NCBI GenBank assembly: GCA_003554375.1
Contig: PWGF01000410.1
Location: 1-6,333, forward strand
Reading direction: 5' to 3'
DNA from: Spirochaetaceae bacterium
GTDB taxonomy: Bacteria > Spirochaetota > Spirochaetia > DSM-27196 > SKKC01
DNA length: 6,333 nt
Positions 1-5,801 of the stretch are shown here, piece after piece. The position numbers and the translations under genes are program-made. The notes below the pieces were generated by a model. The model did not search any database and was not told the origin of the DNA. It was given only the letters and a program-made list of their open reading frames with translations. How positions within the stretch are numbered: position 1 is the stretch's first letter; each line of letters starts with the position of its first letter.

Positions 1-1
1 C

Positions 2-118
2 AAGCGATTTGAGGAGATGCGAATCGACATGGACGCCCGGTTCCGCACGACCAACCGCATGATTATGGCGTTCTTTGCGCTGGTGACGGTGGTATCGGCG
101 GTCGTTCAGATTCTGTGA
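2..118 (+). CDS. C-terminal end of a coiled-coil, tail-anchored membrane protein (5' truncated)
   Basis: The reading frame is open from the window edge and ends at TGA 116-118, leaving 38 residues. The visible part starts with a charged amphipathic stretch (KRFEEMRIDMDARF), typical of repeated KRFE/DARF heptads in small bacterial coiled-coil proteins. A hydrophobic segment of about 18 residues (MAFFALVTVVSAVVQIL) follows and runs to the last residue, so it is a C-terminal membrane anchor. Proteins of this build occur in spirochaetes and other phyla and usually have no assigned function. The start and most of the coiled coil lie outside the window. I am confident that it is coding because composition and architecture agree; the function is unknown. 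Confidence 0.7.
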   Translation, partial: KRFEEMRIDMDARFRTTNRMIMAFFALVTVVSAVVQIL

Positions 119-491
119 GGGTGCCCCTACCGCAAGCCATATTGCCGTACCGCGATCTCGCAACGTCCGACGGATTTGGTTTTCCGCCGCCGTTGAGCCT
201 CCTGCTCAACCAGGCTATGATCCTGCTGCGAGTTATCACACCGTACCCAGAAGGCTCAGCCCGCAACGCCCCGGCCCCAGTCGAAGCACAACCTCTCCGT
301 AGACGATCATTGACGCCGTTAGGAAGGCCCGACGGCGTGCCGGGGAACAGCCCGAGCGCCCCATAGTGCTCTACAGTGTTCTGAGCGAGTGTGCGAGTGG
401 GTGGAGCGGGACGGCTGTCGGCTATCCAGTCCGGAGCGGAGACAGATGCTCGGCAGGAACCGTAAGCAGAAGATTGCCGCCAACACCTCCG
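119..491. other. Gene-poor stretch with no recognisable coding sequence
   Basis: Short open frames here have no Shine-Dalgarno site, no family motif and odd composition, so I call none of them. The stretch lies between the end of a + strand gene and the end of a minus-strand gene, so it should collect convergent transcription. Only weak hairpins are visible, for example GTTGAG/CTCAAC at 192-210 and ACGCCGT/ACGGCGT at 313-338. Neither has a T tract, so neither is a clear terminator. No tRNA or rRNA structure was recognised. Confidence 0.5.
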
Positions 492-746
492 TTAGCCTTC
501 ACTTCGTGAATAGTCCAATACCTTGCCTTCCGGAAACACTGCGTATTTGGCGGTTTCATCGGGATGCTCAACCTTGAATATGAATGCCTTCTCGGTGCGG
601 TACTCATCGTATCTGAGTTTCCTAAAGCCGCAGCTTCCCGTACGTCGTTCGTACTCGATGATGCCCCCGGTTTCCCAGGGCGTCAACTCGTCGCCGCCGA
701 CGCGAACCCTTGAGGAGCTTTGTTCGTCTTGCAGTGGTGTCACCAT
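492..746 (-). CDS. Small hypothetical protein, C-terminal part of a probably frameshifted gene
   Basis: This 84-codon frame has GC-rich third positions and a plausible globular composition, with beta-strand-like stretches rich in aromatic and charged residues (WETGGIIEYERR, KAFIFKVEHPDE). I do not recognise a family. The ATG at 746 has no convincing Shine-Dalgarno site, and the same frame is closed by TGA only four codons upstream. The neighbouring frame immediately upstream reads like the missing N-terminal part, ending in a beta-like stretch GPVLCLSY. A single extra base in the AAA at 746-748 would explain the break. It is the last gene of the minus-strand series that starts with the ABC permease. 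The product may be an exported protein of about 125 residues if restored; alternatively this is a stand-alone small ORF. Confidence 0.45.
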   Translation of the reverse strand: MVTPLQDEQSSSRVRVGGDELTPWETGGIIEYERRTGSCGFRKLRYDEYRTEKAFIFKVEHPDETAKYAVFPEGKVLDYSRSEG

Positions 747-886
747 TTCGATAGCTCAGGCAAAGCACCGGCCCCGACTCGCCTACATAAATCGGGCCAC
801 AGGCAAAGAAGAGCGTGTTGACTGCTGCAGGTAGCGTTCCGCCTATTGCCGGCATCGCGCACATATGCCCGACAGTCACGGCACAT
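747..886 (-). pseudogene. Frameshifted 5' part of the small exported-protein gene
   Basis: From GTG 879 the frame reads through a hydrophobic stretch (AAVNTLFFACGPIYVG) that resembles the end of a signal peptide, with a possible loose lipobox LFFAC. The frame then runs out of register with the downstream coding frame near 746-748. The best ribosome-binding site, GAGAGG about 4 bases before ATG 886, serves yet another frame, which ends at 740. So at least one and perhaps two frame changes separate the start from the well-formed C-terminal part. The start lies two bases after the stop of the upstream membrane-protein gene (888), consistent with coupled translation. The alternative is that the segment is simply untranslated. 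The lipoprotein idea is inference. Confidence 0.3.
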
Positions 887-887
887 G

Positions 888-1388
888 CTACCTCTCGTCC
901 TCGTGATTTGTACCCAGTTGCGGGTTACCGGCCGGCGCAATGACAGGGTGCAACAGTTTCAGCGACAACGGGACGCAGAGCACCGGGATGATGATAATCA
1001 TCGCCGAAAGGTAATAGTCGGTTATAGCCCATGAGAGCTCTCCGGGCGAGACAAAGGATGTGACGACCCAAACGCCGCGAAAGAAGGCCAGAGGCAGGAG
1101 CGTTAGGACCCGAACCAAGAGATTCACGAGCATCCAGGCATTCAATGCGCCGCGGTTGTGCGTCCCCACGATCTCGACAAAACGAGGATTCCCTTCTCGT
1201 TCGGGTACCACCTGAGGATCGAACCCCTCCGTCCCCCAGTACGTCGTCGCGAAATCAAGAGCCCAAAGCGCAAGCGCAATGATCAAGACCACCCCGAGAA
1301 GGCGTGTGGATATCCGCACCTCACGTTGACGTCTCAGCGCCAGCACCAGCGAGCACGCACACACCGCCACAAGAACAAATAGAAGCAA
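888..1388 (-). CDS. Small polytopic membrane protein (main C-terminal portion)
   Basis: The frame encodes 166 residues from a TTG. About four hydrophobic segments are visible, at residues 1-18, 30-51, 82-113 and 126-143, with a charged hydrophilic tail (NHEDER). After the second segment the motif LDFATTYWG followed by an E.NP motif (EGNPRF, residues 65-70) recalls the D..TT...G...E.NP pattern of DUF5658-like membrane proteins; that resemblance is from memory and weak. The TTG has no good ribosome-binding site and the frame is closed by TAA at 1425-1427. A well-initiated upstream frame (ATG 1557) runs into this one with a +1 offset, so the intact product was probably about 222 residues and 888-1557 is one gene. 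It sits downstream of the ABC permease and ATPase genes on the same strand and may be an accessory membrane subunit. Confidence 0.6.
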   Translation of the reverse strand: MLLFVLVAVCACSLVLALRRQREVRISTRLLGVVLIIALALWALDFATTYWGTEGFDPQVVPEREGNPRFVEIVGTHNRGALNAWMLVNLLVRVLTLLPLAFFRGVWVVTSFVSPGELSWAITDYYLSAMIIIIPVLCVPLSLKLLHPVIAPAGNPQLGTNHEDER

Positions 1389-1557
1389 ATAAGCTCTCTG
1401 CCGGCAACCCGACGCCTCTCTGGCTTAAGAAATGATCGAACCAAAACAGGAGCTTTCCGAGCACCCCAAGGAGCAGAAGCCGCTGCCACAGCAGCCATTG
1501 GGTAGGAGCGGAGGAGGAGCAGGTCTGTGCTGGGTACGGCGAGTATCTAGTCTTCAT
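1321..1557 (-). CDS. N-terminal part of the same membrane protein, out of frame by one base
   Basis: The ATG at 1557 has the best ribosome-binding site of the minus-strand series: GGAGG at 1564-1568, 6 bases upstream. The first 56 residues read well, with a short polar start and a membrane helix (WLLWQRLLLLGVLGKLLFWF) followed by DHFLSQRGVGLPAES. After residue 56 the frame becomes low-quality and Cys/Gly/Ala-rich and stops at 1321, while the +1 frame continues as a hydrophobic membrane protein. Dropping one T from the TTT at 1387-1389 gives a continuous product of 222 residues. The break could be a real mutation, a sequencing error in a short homopolymer, or, less likely, programmed +1 frameshifting. 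Confidence 0.5.
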   Translation of the reverse strand: MKTRYSPYPAQTCSSSAPTQWLLWQRLLLLGVLGKLLFWFDHFLSQRGVGLPAESLFASICSCGGVCVLAGAGAETST

Positions 1558-1589
1558 TGACTTCCTCCGTATCGCAGACAAGTCGTACA

Positions 1590-1634
1590 GTCCGGCGACC
1601 CAGCGCCGGACGACACATGCCGCCCGGCGCTGGG
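1590..1634 (-). promoter_or_regulatory. Two mutually exclusive hairpins in the leader between the ATPase and membrane-protein genes
   Basis: A perfect 11-bp inverted repeat joins 1599-1609 (CCCAGCGCCGG) to 1624-1634 with a 14-base loop. A second perfect 8-bp repeat joins 1590-1597 (GTCCGGCG) to 1604-1611 with a 6-base loop. The two share bases 1604-1609, so only one can form at a time. They lie between the ATPase stop (1680) and the GGAGG/ATG of the next gene (1557) on the minus strand. That position fits an attenuator, an RNA-processing stop or a structure tuning downstream expression. No T tract follows, so a simple intrinsic terminator is not supported. Confidence 0.4.
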
Positions 1635-1679
1635 CTATCGCCATGGCACCACGCCCGATCGAAATGCCCTCAGGCCCCG

Positions 1680-2420
1680 TCACTCTACCGGATCCGGTGG
1701 GGTAAGCTCGTCGTACTGACCGGCCGCCGCGTGTGCCAGATAGAAGTCTCTGAGAGAATCGACCTCATAGCGACTCGCCTCGGCGACCACCCTTCCGTCG
1801 TGGAGGAGGATAAGGCGATCGACAAGATCGTCGAGGAACTCGATTACGTGACTCGAGACGATCACGTACTTTCCCGCGTCCCGGTAGCGCTCGAGCAGTC
1901 GCTTCAGCTTCATGTTCGACAGGATGTCGATCCCGTCATTCGGCTCGTCCCAGATGAGCGTGTCTACCGGAGAGACGAGCGAGCCGACCACCTGCGCTTT
2001 CTTGCGCTCTCCCGTCGAACAGTCTCCGAACCTGCCGTCCAGGACCGAACGGAGCTCGAAATAGTCGAGGAGTGCCTCCACCGCAGCCGGGAGCGTGCGC
2101 TTCTTCGTACGGAGAATTGCAGCCAGCTCGATATTCTCCCGGCACGAGAGCTTCTCGTAGAAGTAGTCCTCCGTCGGCACGTACGATGTCGTCCTCCGGA
2201 CGGTGCTAAAGCCTACGTGGTCCCAGATGTCGGCACCACCTCGCCGGACCGTCCCCGAGGTCGGAAGCGCCAGTCCGTTCAGACACCGCAGGAGCGTGGT
2301 CTTTCCCGCACCATTGGCGCCGACGATGCCATAGATCGTGCCCGGCTCTAGCCGGAGCTCGATGTCGAAGATGCCCCGGGAGTTGGGGAACAGCTTGGAA
2401 AGCGCGTCGCACACAATCAC
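1680..2420 (-). CDS. ABC transporter ATP-binding protein
   Basis: This cytoplasmic ATPase powers the membrane protein encoded just upstream. Numbered from GTG 2420 it has 246 residues, normal for an ABC-2-type export ATPase. Visible motifs in order are Walker A GANGAGKT (34-41), a Q-loop region YVPTED (80-85) that lacks the usual Gln, as often seen in ABC-2/CcmA-type ATPases, a divergent signature STGER (135-139) in place of LSGGQ, Walker B LIWDEP with catalytic Glu (155-160), a D-loop-like GID, and the H-loop SSH (189-191). I prefer GTG 2420 because it overlaps the permease TGA as GTGA, implying translational coupling, and gives a standard MIVCDALSK start. The upstream TTG at 2438 is in the same frame, but its GGAGG more likely serves as the ribosome-binding site. 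The substrate cannot be read from the sequence. Confidence 0.9.
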   Translation of the reverse strand: MIVCDALSKLFPNSRGIFDIELRLEPGTIYGIVGANGAGKTTLLRCLNGLALPTSGTVRRGGADIWDHVGFSTVRRTTSYVPTEDYFYEKLSCRENIELAAILRTKKRTLPAAVEALLDYFELRSVLDGRFGDCSTGERKKAQVVGSLVSPVDTLIWDEPNDGIDILSNMKLKRLLERYRDAGKYVIVSSHVIEFLDDLVDRLILLHDGRVVAEASRYEVDSLRDFYLAHAAAGQYDELTPPDPVE

Positions 2421-3682
2421 AACCAGTAGGCCCTCCAATAGAAGCTACGTCGGGCGAGGCTCCCGGCAGGAACCGCGATGAGCGGGCCGAGCAGGAGGAG
2501 CATCGGCGCAGTCACGTACAGGGCAACGAGCCCTATCGTCACCACTCCAGCCGTGAAGGCCTTGAGGAGTAAGCTCGGGCCGTCCGAGAGCGCTAGGAAG
2601 GCGTGGAACGCCAATCCCAGTGCCAGAGTGGACGCACCGGCAAGGGCCGCCGGCCAGTCCCGGATCGCGTCCAGTATCAGAAGCGGCAGATAGATCGGAA
2701 GAGTGGCGAGCGCGAAGAACGCGCACGTCCGGAGGAGCTGATAGCGGAAACTCAGGACAACCAGCGCGTGGAAACGCCAGGCGGCGGATTCGAGGGCGTC
2801 GATCCCCGTGATAAAAGAGAGGAGCGTCATCCCGACGATAGCTGCCCTCAAGAACCCGAGACTGCCGGCGGAAGCCGCGCCGGAGCCGCCCAGCACTTCC
2901 ATGCCCAGCACCTCCAAGTACACGAATCCCGCAACTATCGTCAGCGCCACGACGATCTGAGGGAATCCCCCGGCACCGAACTCGTGTGCGGTGGCGGCGA
3001 TCGCCGGGTGCACCCGCTGCTTTCTCCTTCGTGGTCCCTTTGTTTCGAACCGCGAGCGATCGAAAACGCCGCTTCTCATCCAGAACAACGGGACAGTCAA
3101 AGCGGCCACTGCCGCGGTGATGCCCCAGACGGCCCAACGGCTCTCCACATCGACGACGAACACAACGAACATGACGAACAGCGAGATCAGAACGTACGGG
3201 AATATGAGAATCCTGCTCTTAGCTCCGGTCTCCGTCACTGAATGCACGACCGCGAGCGCCCACGCCCCTACCGCCACATAGAAAGCGGCGGGAAGCGCGC
3301 TCCCGAGAGAACGGTGTGCATGCTGTATGACCCCGGTCGCCACAAGCACGATGACCGCGAATCCGGGAAATGCCGCGCGGAGTGCCCTCAGAGCGTAGAC
3401 GACCTTTGCCACAGCATCCGGAGATGTGCCGGAAGCCGCGAACCGCGCCAGTGCCGGCTGCAGCCGACGTTGCCCCCTCACGGCGGTGAGAGTTCCCGCC
3501 GCCAAGCCGGCAAGGAGTATCGCGGAGAACAGACCCTCCTCCACTTCCAAACGCGGCACTGATCCGTACGCCACGGCGGCTCCGCCAAGCACGGATGCCA
3601 TGACGGTGATGATAGGCGAGGCCCCAAGCATCCGAAGAGCTCTCTTGCCTGCCACGCGCAAGAAAAAGGCGATCAGAGACAT
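2417..3682 (-). CDS. ABC transporter permease, ABC-2-like, polytopic membrane protein
   Basis: This is the membrane component partnered with the ATPase gene it overlaps by 4 bases. Taken from ATG 3682 it has 421 residues and about eleven or twelve hydrophobic segments, roughly at 24-42, 51-67, 106-120, 130-147, 158-178, 185-201, 241-262, 276-293, 320-339, 345-365 and 373-404. A basic cytoplasmic loop (KGPRRRKQR) lies in the middle. No transporter family motif stands out, so it is a permease by topology and by its tight coupling to the ATPase. An in-frame TTG at 3724 would add 14 residues, but neither start has a strong Shine-Dalgarno site; I chose ATG because the segment before it is poorly conserved-looking and polar. 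The pair resembles ABC-2 exporters of lipids, peptides or drugs. The cargo is unknown. Confidence 0.8.
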   Translation of the reverse strand: MSLIAFFLRVAGKRALRMLGASPIITVMASVLGGAAVAYGSVPRLEVEEGLFSAILLAGLAAGTLTAVRGQRRLQPALARFAASGTSPDAVAKVVYALRALRAAFPGFAVIVLVATGVIQHAHRSLGSALPAAFYVAVGAWALAVVHSVTETGAKSRILIFPYVLISLFVMFVVFVVDVESRWAVWGITAAVAALTVPLFWMRSGVFDRSRFETKGPRRRKQRVHPAIAATAHEFGAGGFPQIVVALTIVAGFVYLEVLGMEVLGGSGAASAGSLGFLRAAIVGMTLLSFITGIDALESAAWRFHALVVLSFRYQLLRTCAFFALATLPIYLPLLILDAIRDWPAALAGASTLALGLAFHAFLALSDGPSLLLKAFTAGVVTIGLVALYVTAPMLLLLGPLIAVPAGSLARRSFYWRAYWL

Positions 3683-4346
3683 AACGCTCAGAAAATGGAT
3701 TGCACGGGCGCGGTCCCCTGTCAAGAAGGATCGGGTTTCGCAATGAAGGGCGAAGACGCAGGAGAGCGATTTGGTGGGAGGACGCTACGGCGGTCCGAGC
3801 GGCGCCGACGACTTGGAGAGAAGGGCTCGATTCGGCCGGCGGCGGGATCGGCGGCTGGTGTCGCCCGGCGTCCGCCTTGGCGCACGGGGCCACCGGCTGT
3901 AGGCCAACGACATCCCTCGGAGAAGTTTCGCCGGCGGGCGGGGCACGCCCAGAACCTCCTCGAATCCTCGAGCATGCGCTGATCAACGAGCTCCTGTGTG
4001 GTGTCGAGCACCGTTGGAAGGTGAGACGCCGGGAAGGGAAGCTCGCTTCCGTGGACAACCGGCAGACCTTTCTGAAAAGTTGTTCAGATACCCGAAGTAT
4101 CGGTTTCTTGCAATCCATCGATATAGTGCATAGACTTGTAGTTGCACATCTCGCATTCCCGGTATAATATTCCCGGTGGAAGCACGACCGAGTAGGCCTC
4201 ACGGCGTCCCGGTTCGGTTGCCGGTGCACAGATCGACTAAGCGGCCTTCACGTCACGCACCGTCAAGCGACGCGGCGCGTTCTGCAGAGTCTCCGGCGGA
4301 CGCGAAGAACCGCTGACCGGCGGAACGCCGGCAAGGAGGCGAGAGC
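3683..4346. other. Divergent intergenic region between the permease and the LuxR-type regulator
   Basis: About 660 bases separate the divergent permease and regulator genes. Open frames cross it on both strands, but they are Arg/Pro/Ser-rich, lack ribosome-binding sites and match no family I know, so I treat them as chance frames in GC-rich DNA. I found no precursor-peptide gene. The right part is visibly more AT-rich from about 4070 to 4170, as expected for promoters. An inverted repeat TCTGAA/TTCAGA lies at 4071-4088 with a 6-base loop, and a promoter candidate lies at 4141-4177. The length is unusual for so compact a neighbourhood and could hide a decayed gene or a small RNA. Confidence 0.45.
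4141..4177 (+). promoter_or_regulatory. Promoter candidate for the LuxR-type gene with flanking direct repeats
   Basis: A perfect -10 box TATAAT lies at 4163-4168. The -35 is weak: the nearest candidates are GTTGCA or TTGCAC starting at 4141-4142, at 15-16 bases spacing, which suggests an activator-dependent promoter. Two identical 9-bp copies of ATTCCCGGT at 4155-4163 and 4169-4177 flank and touch the -10 with a 14-base period. Repeats in that position could bind a regulator, possibly the gene's own product. The transcript would have a leader of about 170 bases before ATG 4347. Confidence 0.45.
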
Positions 4347-5063
4347 ATGGAACAGCGCGAAGAGCCTCGTGAGATCGCGTTGGTGTACGATGGGGGGTTG
4401 GCGTCCACCGCCTTGGGCGACTGCCTTCGTCGGTACACCGGGCTACCGGCGCGGGCGTTGACGCTTTTGGATGTTCCGATGTACGGCTTTCCGTCCGAGT
4501 ACATATGGGTGGTTCAGCTTTCGTCGGTTCGCAGGTTGCGAGCGTTGGCCAAGGGGTGGCTTTCGACGGTTCGCGATACGTGCAGCGCACTGATTCTCTT
4601 GGGAGAGAACGAGGATGCCCTTCCCTTCCTGGACGGAGGCGGCCAATGCGGCGGGGTGCCGGTGGTTCCGGAATCGGTATCAATCCACGAGCTTGTCGAG
4701 TTGGTCCGTCGAGAGCCGGCACTTCACAGGCGGGACGGCTGCGATGGCGCCGACGGAGAAGCCGTGCCGGCGCAGGGGCGCCCTCCTCACGACGGCAGTG
4801 AGGGCGCCGACGGTGAGGGGGAGGCAGTTTCCGCCGCGGAGAACAATTTCTGCGCAATCGTGCTCACTACGCGACAGCGGCAGATTGTCGATCTGGTAGC
4901 ACGCGGGTTCTCCAACGTCGACAATGCACACATGCTGGGAATAGAAGAAGCCACCGTGAAGACGCACCTCGGCCGGGCGTACGAGCGGACGCACACGGCG
5001 AACCGTACCGAGTTGATCTTTCGGTACTGCGACTACAAGAGTCCGGCCGGAGATCATGCCTGA
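4347..5063 (+). CDS. LuxR-family transcriptional regulator with degenerate receiver-like N-terminal domain
   Basis: A DNA-binding regulator of 238 residues. The C-terminus carries the LuxR/GerE helix-turn-helix: LTTRQRQIVDLVARGFSN (173-190), then the recognition-helix region HMLGIEEATVKTHLGRAYER (195-214), with the characteristic Thr-Val-Lys-Thr-His. The N-terminal 124 residues have alternating hydrophobic strands and helices like a response-regulator receiver, but where the phosphorylated Asp is expected after strand 3 the sequence reads WVVQLSS, so phosphorylation is doubtful; CsgD/VpsT-like pseudo-receivers are the closest analogy. An acidic, Gly-rich linker (about 128-165), with GADGE repeated, joins the halves. 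The start is secure: AAGGAGG at 4333-4339, 7 bases before ATG. It is divergent from the ABC operon and convergent with the metalloprotease, so it is a candidate regulator of one or both. Confidence 0.85.
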   Translation: MEQREEPREIALVYDGGLASTALGDCLRRYTGLPARALTLLDVPMYGFPSEYIWVVQLSSVRRLRALAKGWLSTVRDTCSALILLGENEDALPFLDGGGQCGGVPVVPESVSIHELVELVRREPALHRRDGCDGADGEAVPAQGRPPHDGSEGADGEGEAVSAAENNFCAIVLTTRQRQIVDLVARGFSNVDNAHMLGIEEATVKTHLGRAYERTHTANRTELIFRYCDYKSPAGDHA

Positions 5064-5065
5064 GA

Positions 5066-5087
5066 GGCCCCTGTCCGGGGGCCCCCG
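5066..5087. terminator. GC-rich palindromes between convergent genes, possible bidirectional terminator
   Basis: The 28 bases between the regulator stop (5063) and the metalloprotease stop (5092) contain GGCCCC (5066-5071) pairing with GGGGCC (5078-5083), and an overlapping perfect 12-bp palindrome at 5076-5087. A further perfect palindrome GTCACGTGAC lies at 5091-5100 across the end of the metalloprotease gene. The position suits transcription termination from both sides, but there is no T tract on either strand, so this is only a candidate. Confidence 0.35.
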
Positions 5088-5091
5088 AGAG

Positions 5092-5664
5092 TCACGTGAC
5101 CAAGTGAAGCAAGCGGAGGGAGCGAGCCGAGTTCGTTTCGCCGGTTGCGGGGTATCGAGCGCCGCGGGCAGAGCCGGCCGGCACCTGAATGTCTCTCGTT
5201 TCTTCAAAGAACGTATGCCGCGGCATCCTCAGGGAATCCAGGAAGCCTAGGACATCGAAGGTCGAAAACGAAACGTTCACCCAAGCCGGCGCCAGGAAGA
5301 CGTAATTCCGTGTGATGGAGTACGCTCCTATACCGAGCACTCCAATCACGAGGAGCGGCGCGATCGTTATGAACATCATATCGTTACGTCTTACGTTCGC
5401 GGCGATGTCGCACGACGCCACCGCACGCTCAAGCCGGAATTCCACAAAGACATCTCGGGCAGCAACGCCCTTCGCTAGCGCGGTAGCGGCGTGAACCGCC
5501 TCGTGGAGCAAGATCACGAGCATTGTCCCGATATAGAACACCTGCAAGGCCGAGTCCGGTAGGACTGAGCGAGGAAACAGCACAAACGTCGCCGTGTATA
5601 GAAGAAAGGCGATTACAAACGCCGCTACACACCTCTTCCTCGTTACGCCGACAAACAGTTCCAT
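5092..5664 (-). CDS. Membrane zinc metalloprotease, DUF3267-like putative zincin
   Basis: A 190-residue polytopic membrane protein with the zinc-binding HEAVH motif (54-58) inside a hydrophobic segment. Helices are visible at about 12-30, 40-64, 97-115 and 121-130. The layout matches DUF3267 putative zincin peptidases: HExxH in the second helix, a Cys-containing loop (ASCD, 83-86), a hydrophobic segment with central Pro (ITIAPLLVI), then N-x-S..S.FD.LGF (130-141), where Asp137 is a likely further metal ligand, and a closing LRMP....EE segment. The tail after about residue 160 is polar, Arg-rich and longer than the family core. ATG 5664 is supported by CAGGAG at 5673-5678, 8 bases upstream. 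It probably cleaves membrane-associated substrates; none is identifiable. It lies downstream of a decayed serine protease on the same strand. Confidence 0.78.
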   Translation of the reverse strand: MELFVGVTRKRCVAAFVIAFLLYTATFVLFPRSVLPDSALQVFYIGTMLVILLHEAVHAATALAKGVAARDVFVEFRLERAVASCDIAANVRRNDMMFITIAPLLVIGVLGIGAYSITRNYVFLAPAWVNVSFSTFDVLGFLDSLRMPRHTFFEETRDIQVPAGSARGARYPATGETNSARSLRLLHLVT

Positions 5665-5707
5665 GGTTTGGTCTCCTGCTGCAACTCGTCCGACAAGTGC
5701 CGAATGC

Positions 5708-5738
5708 GCCTATCGGCAGGCCTCACCCGCCGATAGGC
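5708..5738. repeat. 10-bp perfect inverted repeat upstream of the metalloprotease gene
   Basis: GCCTATCGGC (5708-5717) and GCCGATAGGC (5729-5738) are exact reverse complements with an 11-base loop, starting 44 bases upstream of the metalloprotease ATG. No T tract follows on the minus strand. It could be an operator, an RNA leader hairpin, or the end of the decayed upstream gene's transcript. Confidence 0.5.
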
Positions 5739-5749
5739 TACCGTCACGT

Positions 5750-5770
5750 GCCGCATCCAAAGCGTGCGGC
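5750..5770. repeat. 6-bp inverted repeat next to the longer one
   Basis: GCCGCA (5750-5755) pairs with TGCGGC (5765-5770) across a 9-base loop, 11 bases from the 10-bp repeat. Together they make two consecutive hairpins between the decayed serine protease (frame ends at 5802) and the metalloprotease gene. The short stem alone could occur by chance. Confidence 0.3.
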
Positions 5771-5801
5771 TATCCCGTTCAACGGTTCCGGATCCTTCTG
5801 A

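Noticed and set aside
115..366. 83-codon + strand frame after the coiled-coil gene
   Set aside because: No ribosome-binding site, Pro/Arg/Ser-rich tail and no recognisable domain.
1557..2351. 264-codon + strand frame opposite the ATPase
   Set aside because: It is antisense to a gene with all ABC motifs and has no ribosome-binding site; a mirror of the real coding sequence.
2603..3241. 212-codon + strand frame opposite the permease
   Set aside because: Extremely hydrophilic and Arg/Glu/Asp-rich, as expected for the complement of a hydrophobic protein gene.
3719..3724. Consensus TTGACA on the minus strand ahead of the permease ATG
   Set aside because: No acceptable -10 lies at 16-18 bases spacing (the best matches only about two positions), so a promoter is not supported.
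3219..4229. 336-codon open frame on the minus strand
   Set aside because: It overlaps the permease gene in another frame, is Arg/Pro/Ser-rich, has no membrane or family signal and no convincing start; a chance frame in GC-rich DNA.
4237..4857. 206-codon minus-strand frame opposite the LuxR-type gene
   Set aside because: Pro/Arg-rich shadow of a gene that has a clear helix-turn-helix and a strong ribosome-binding site.
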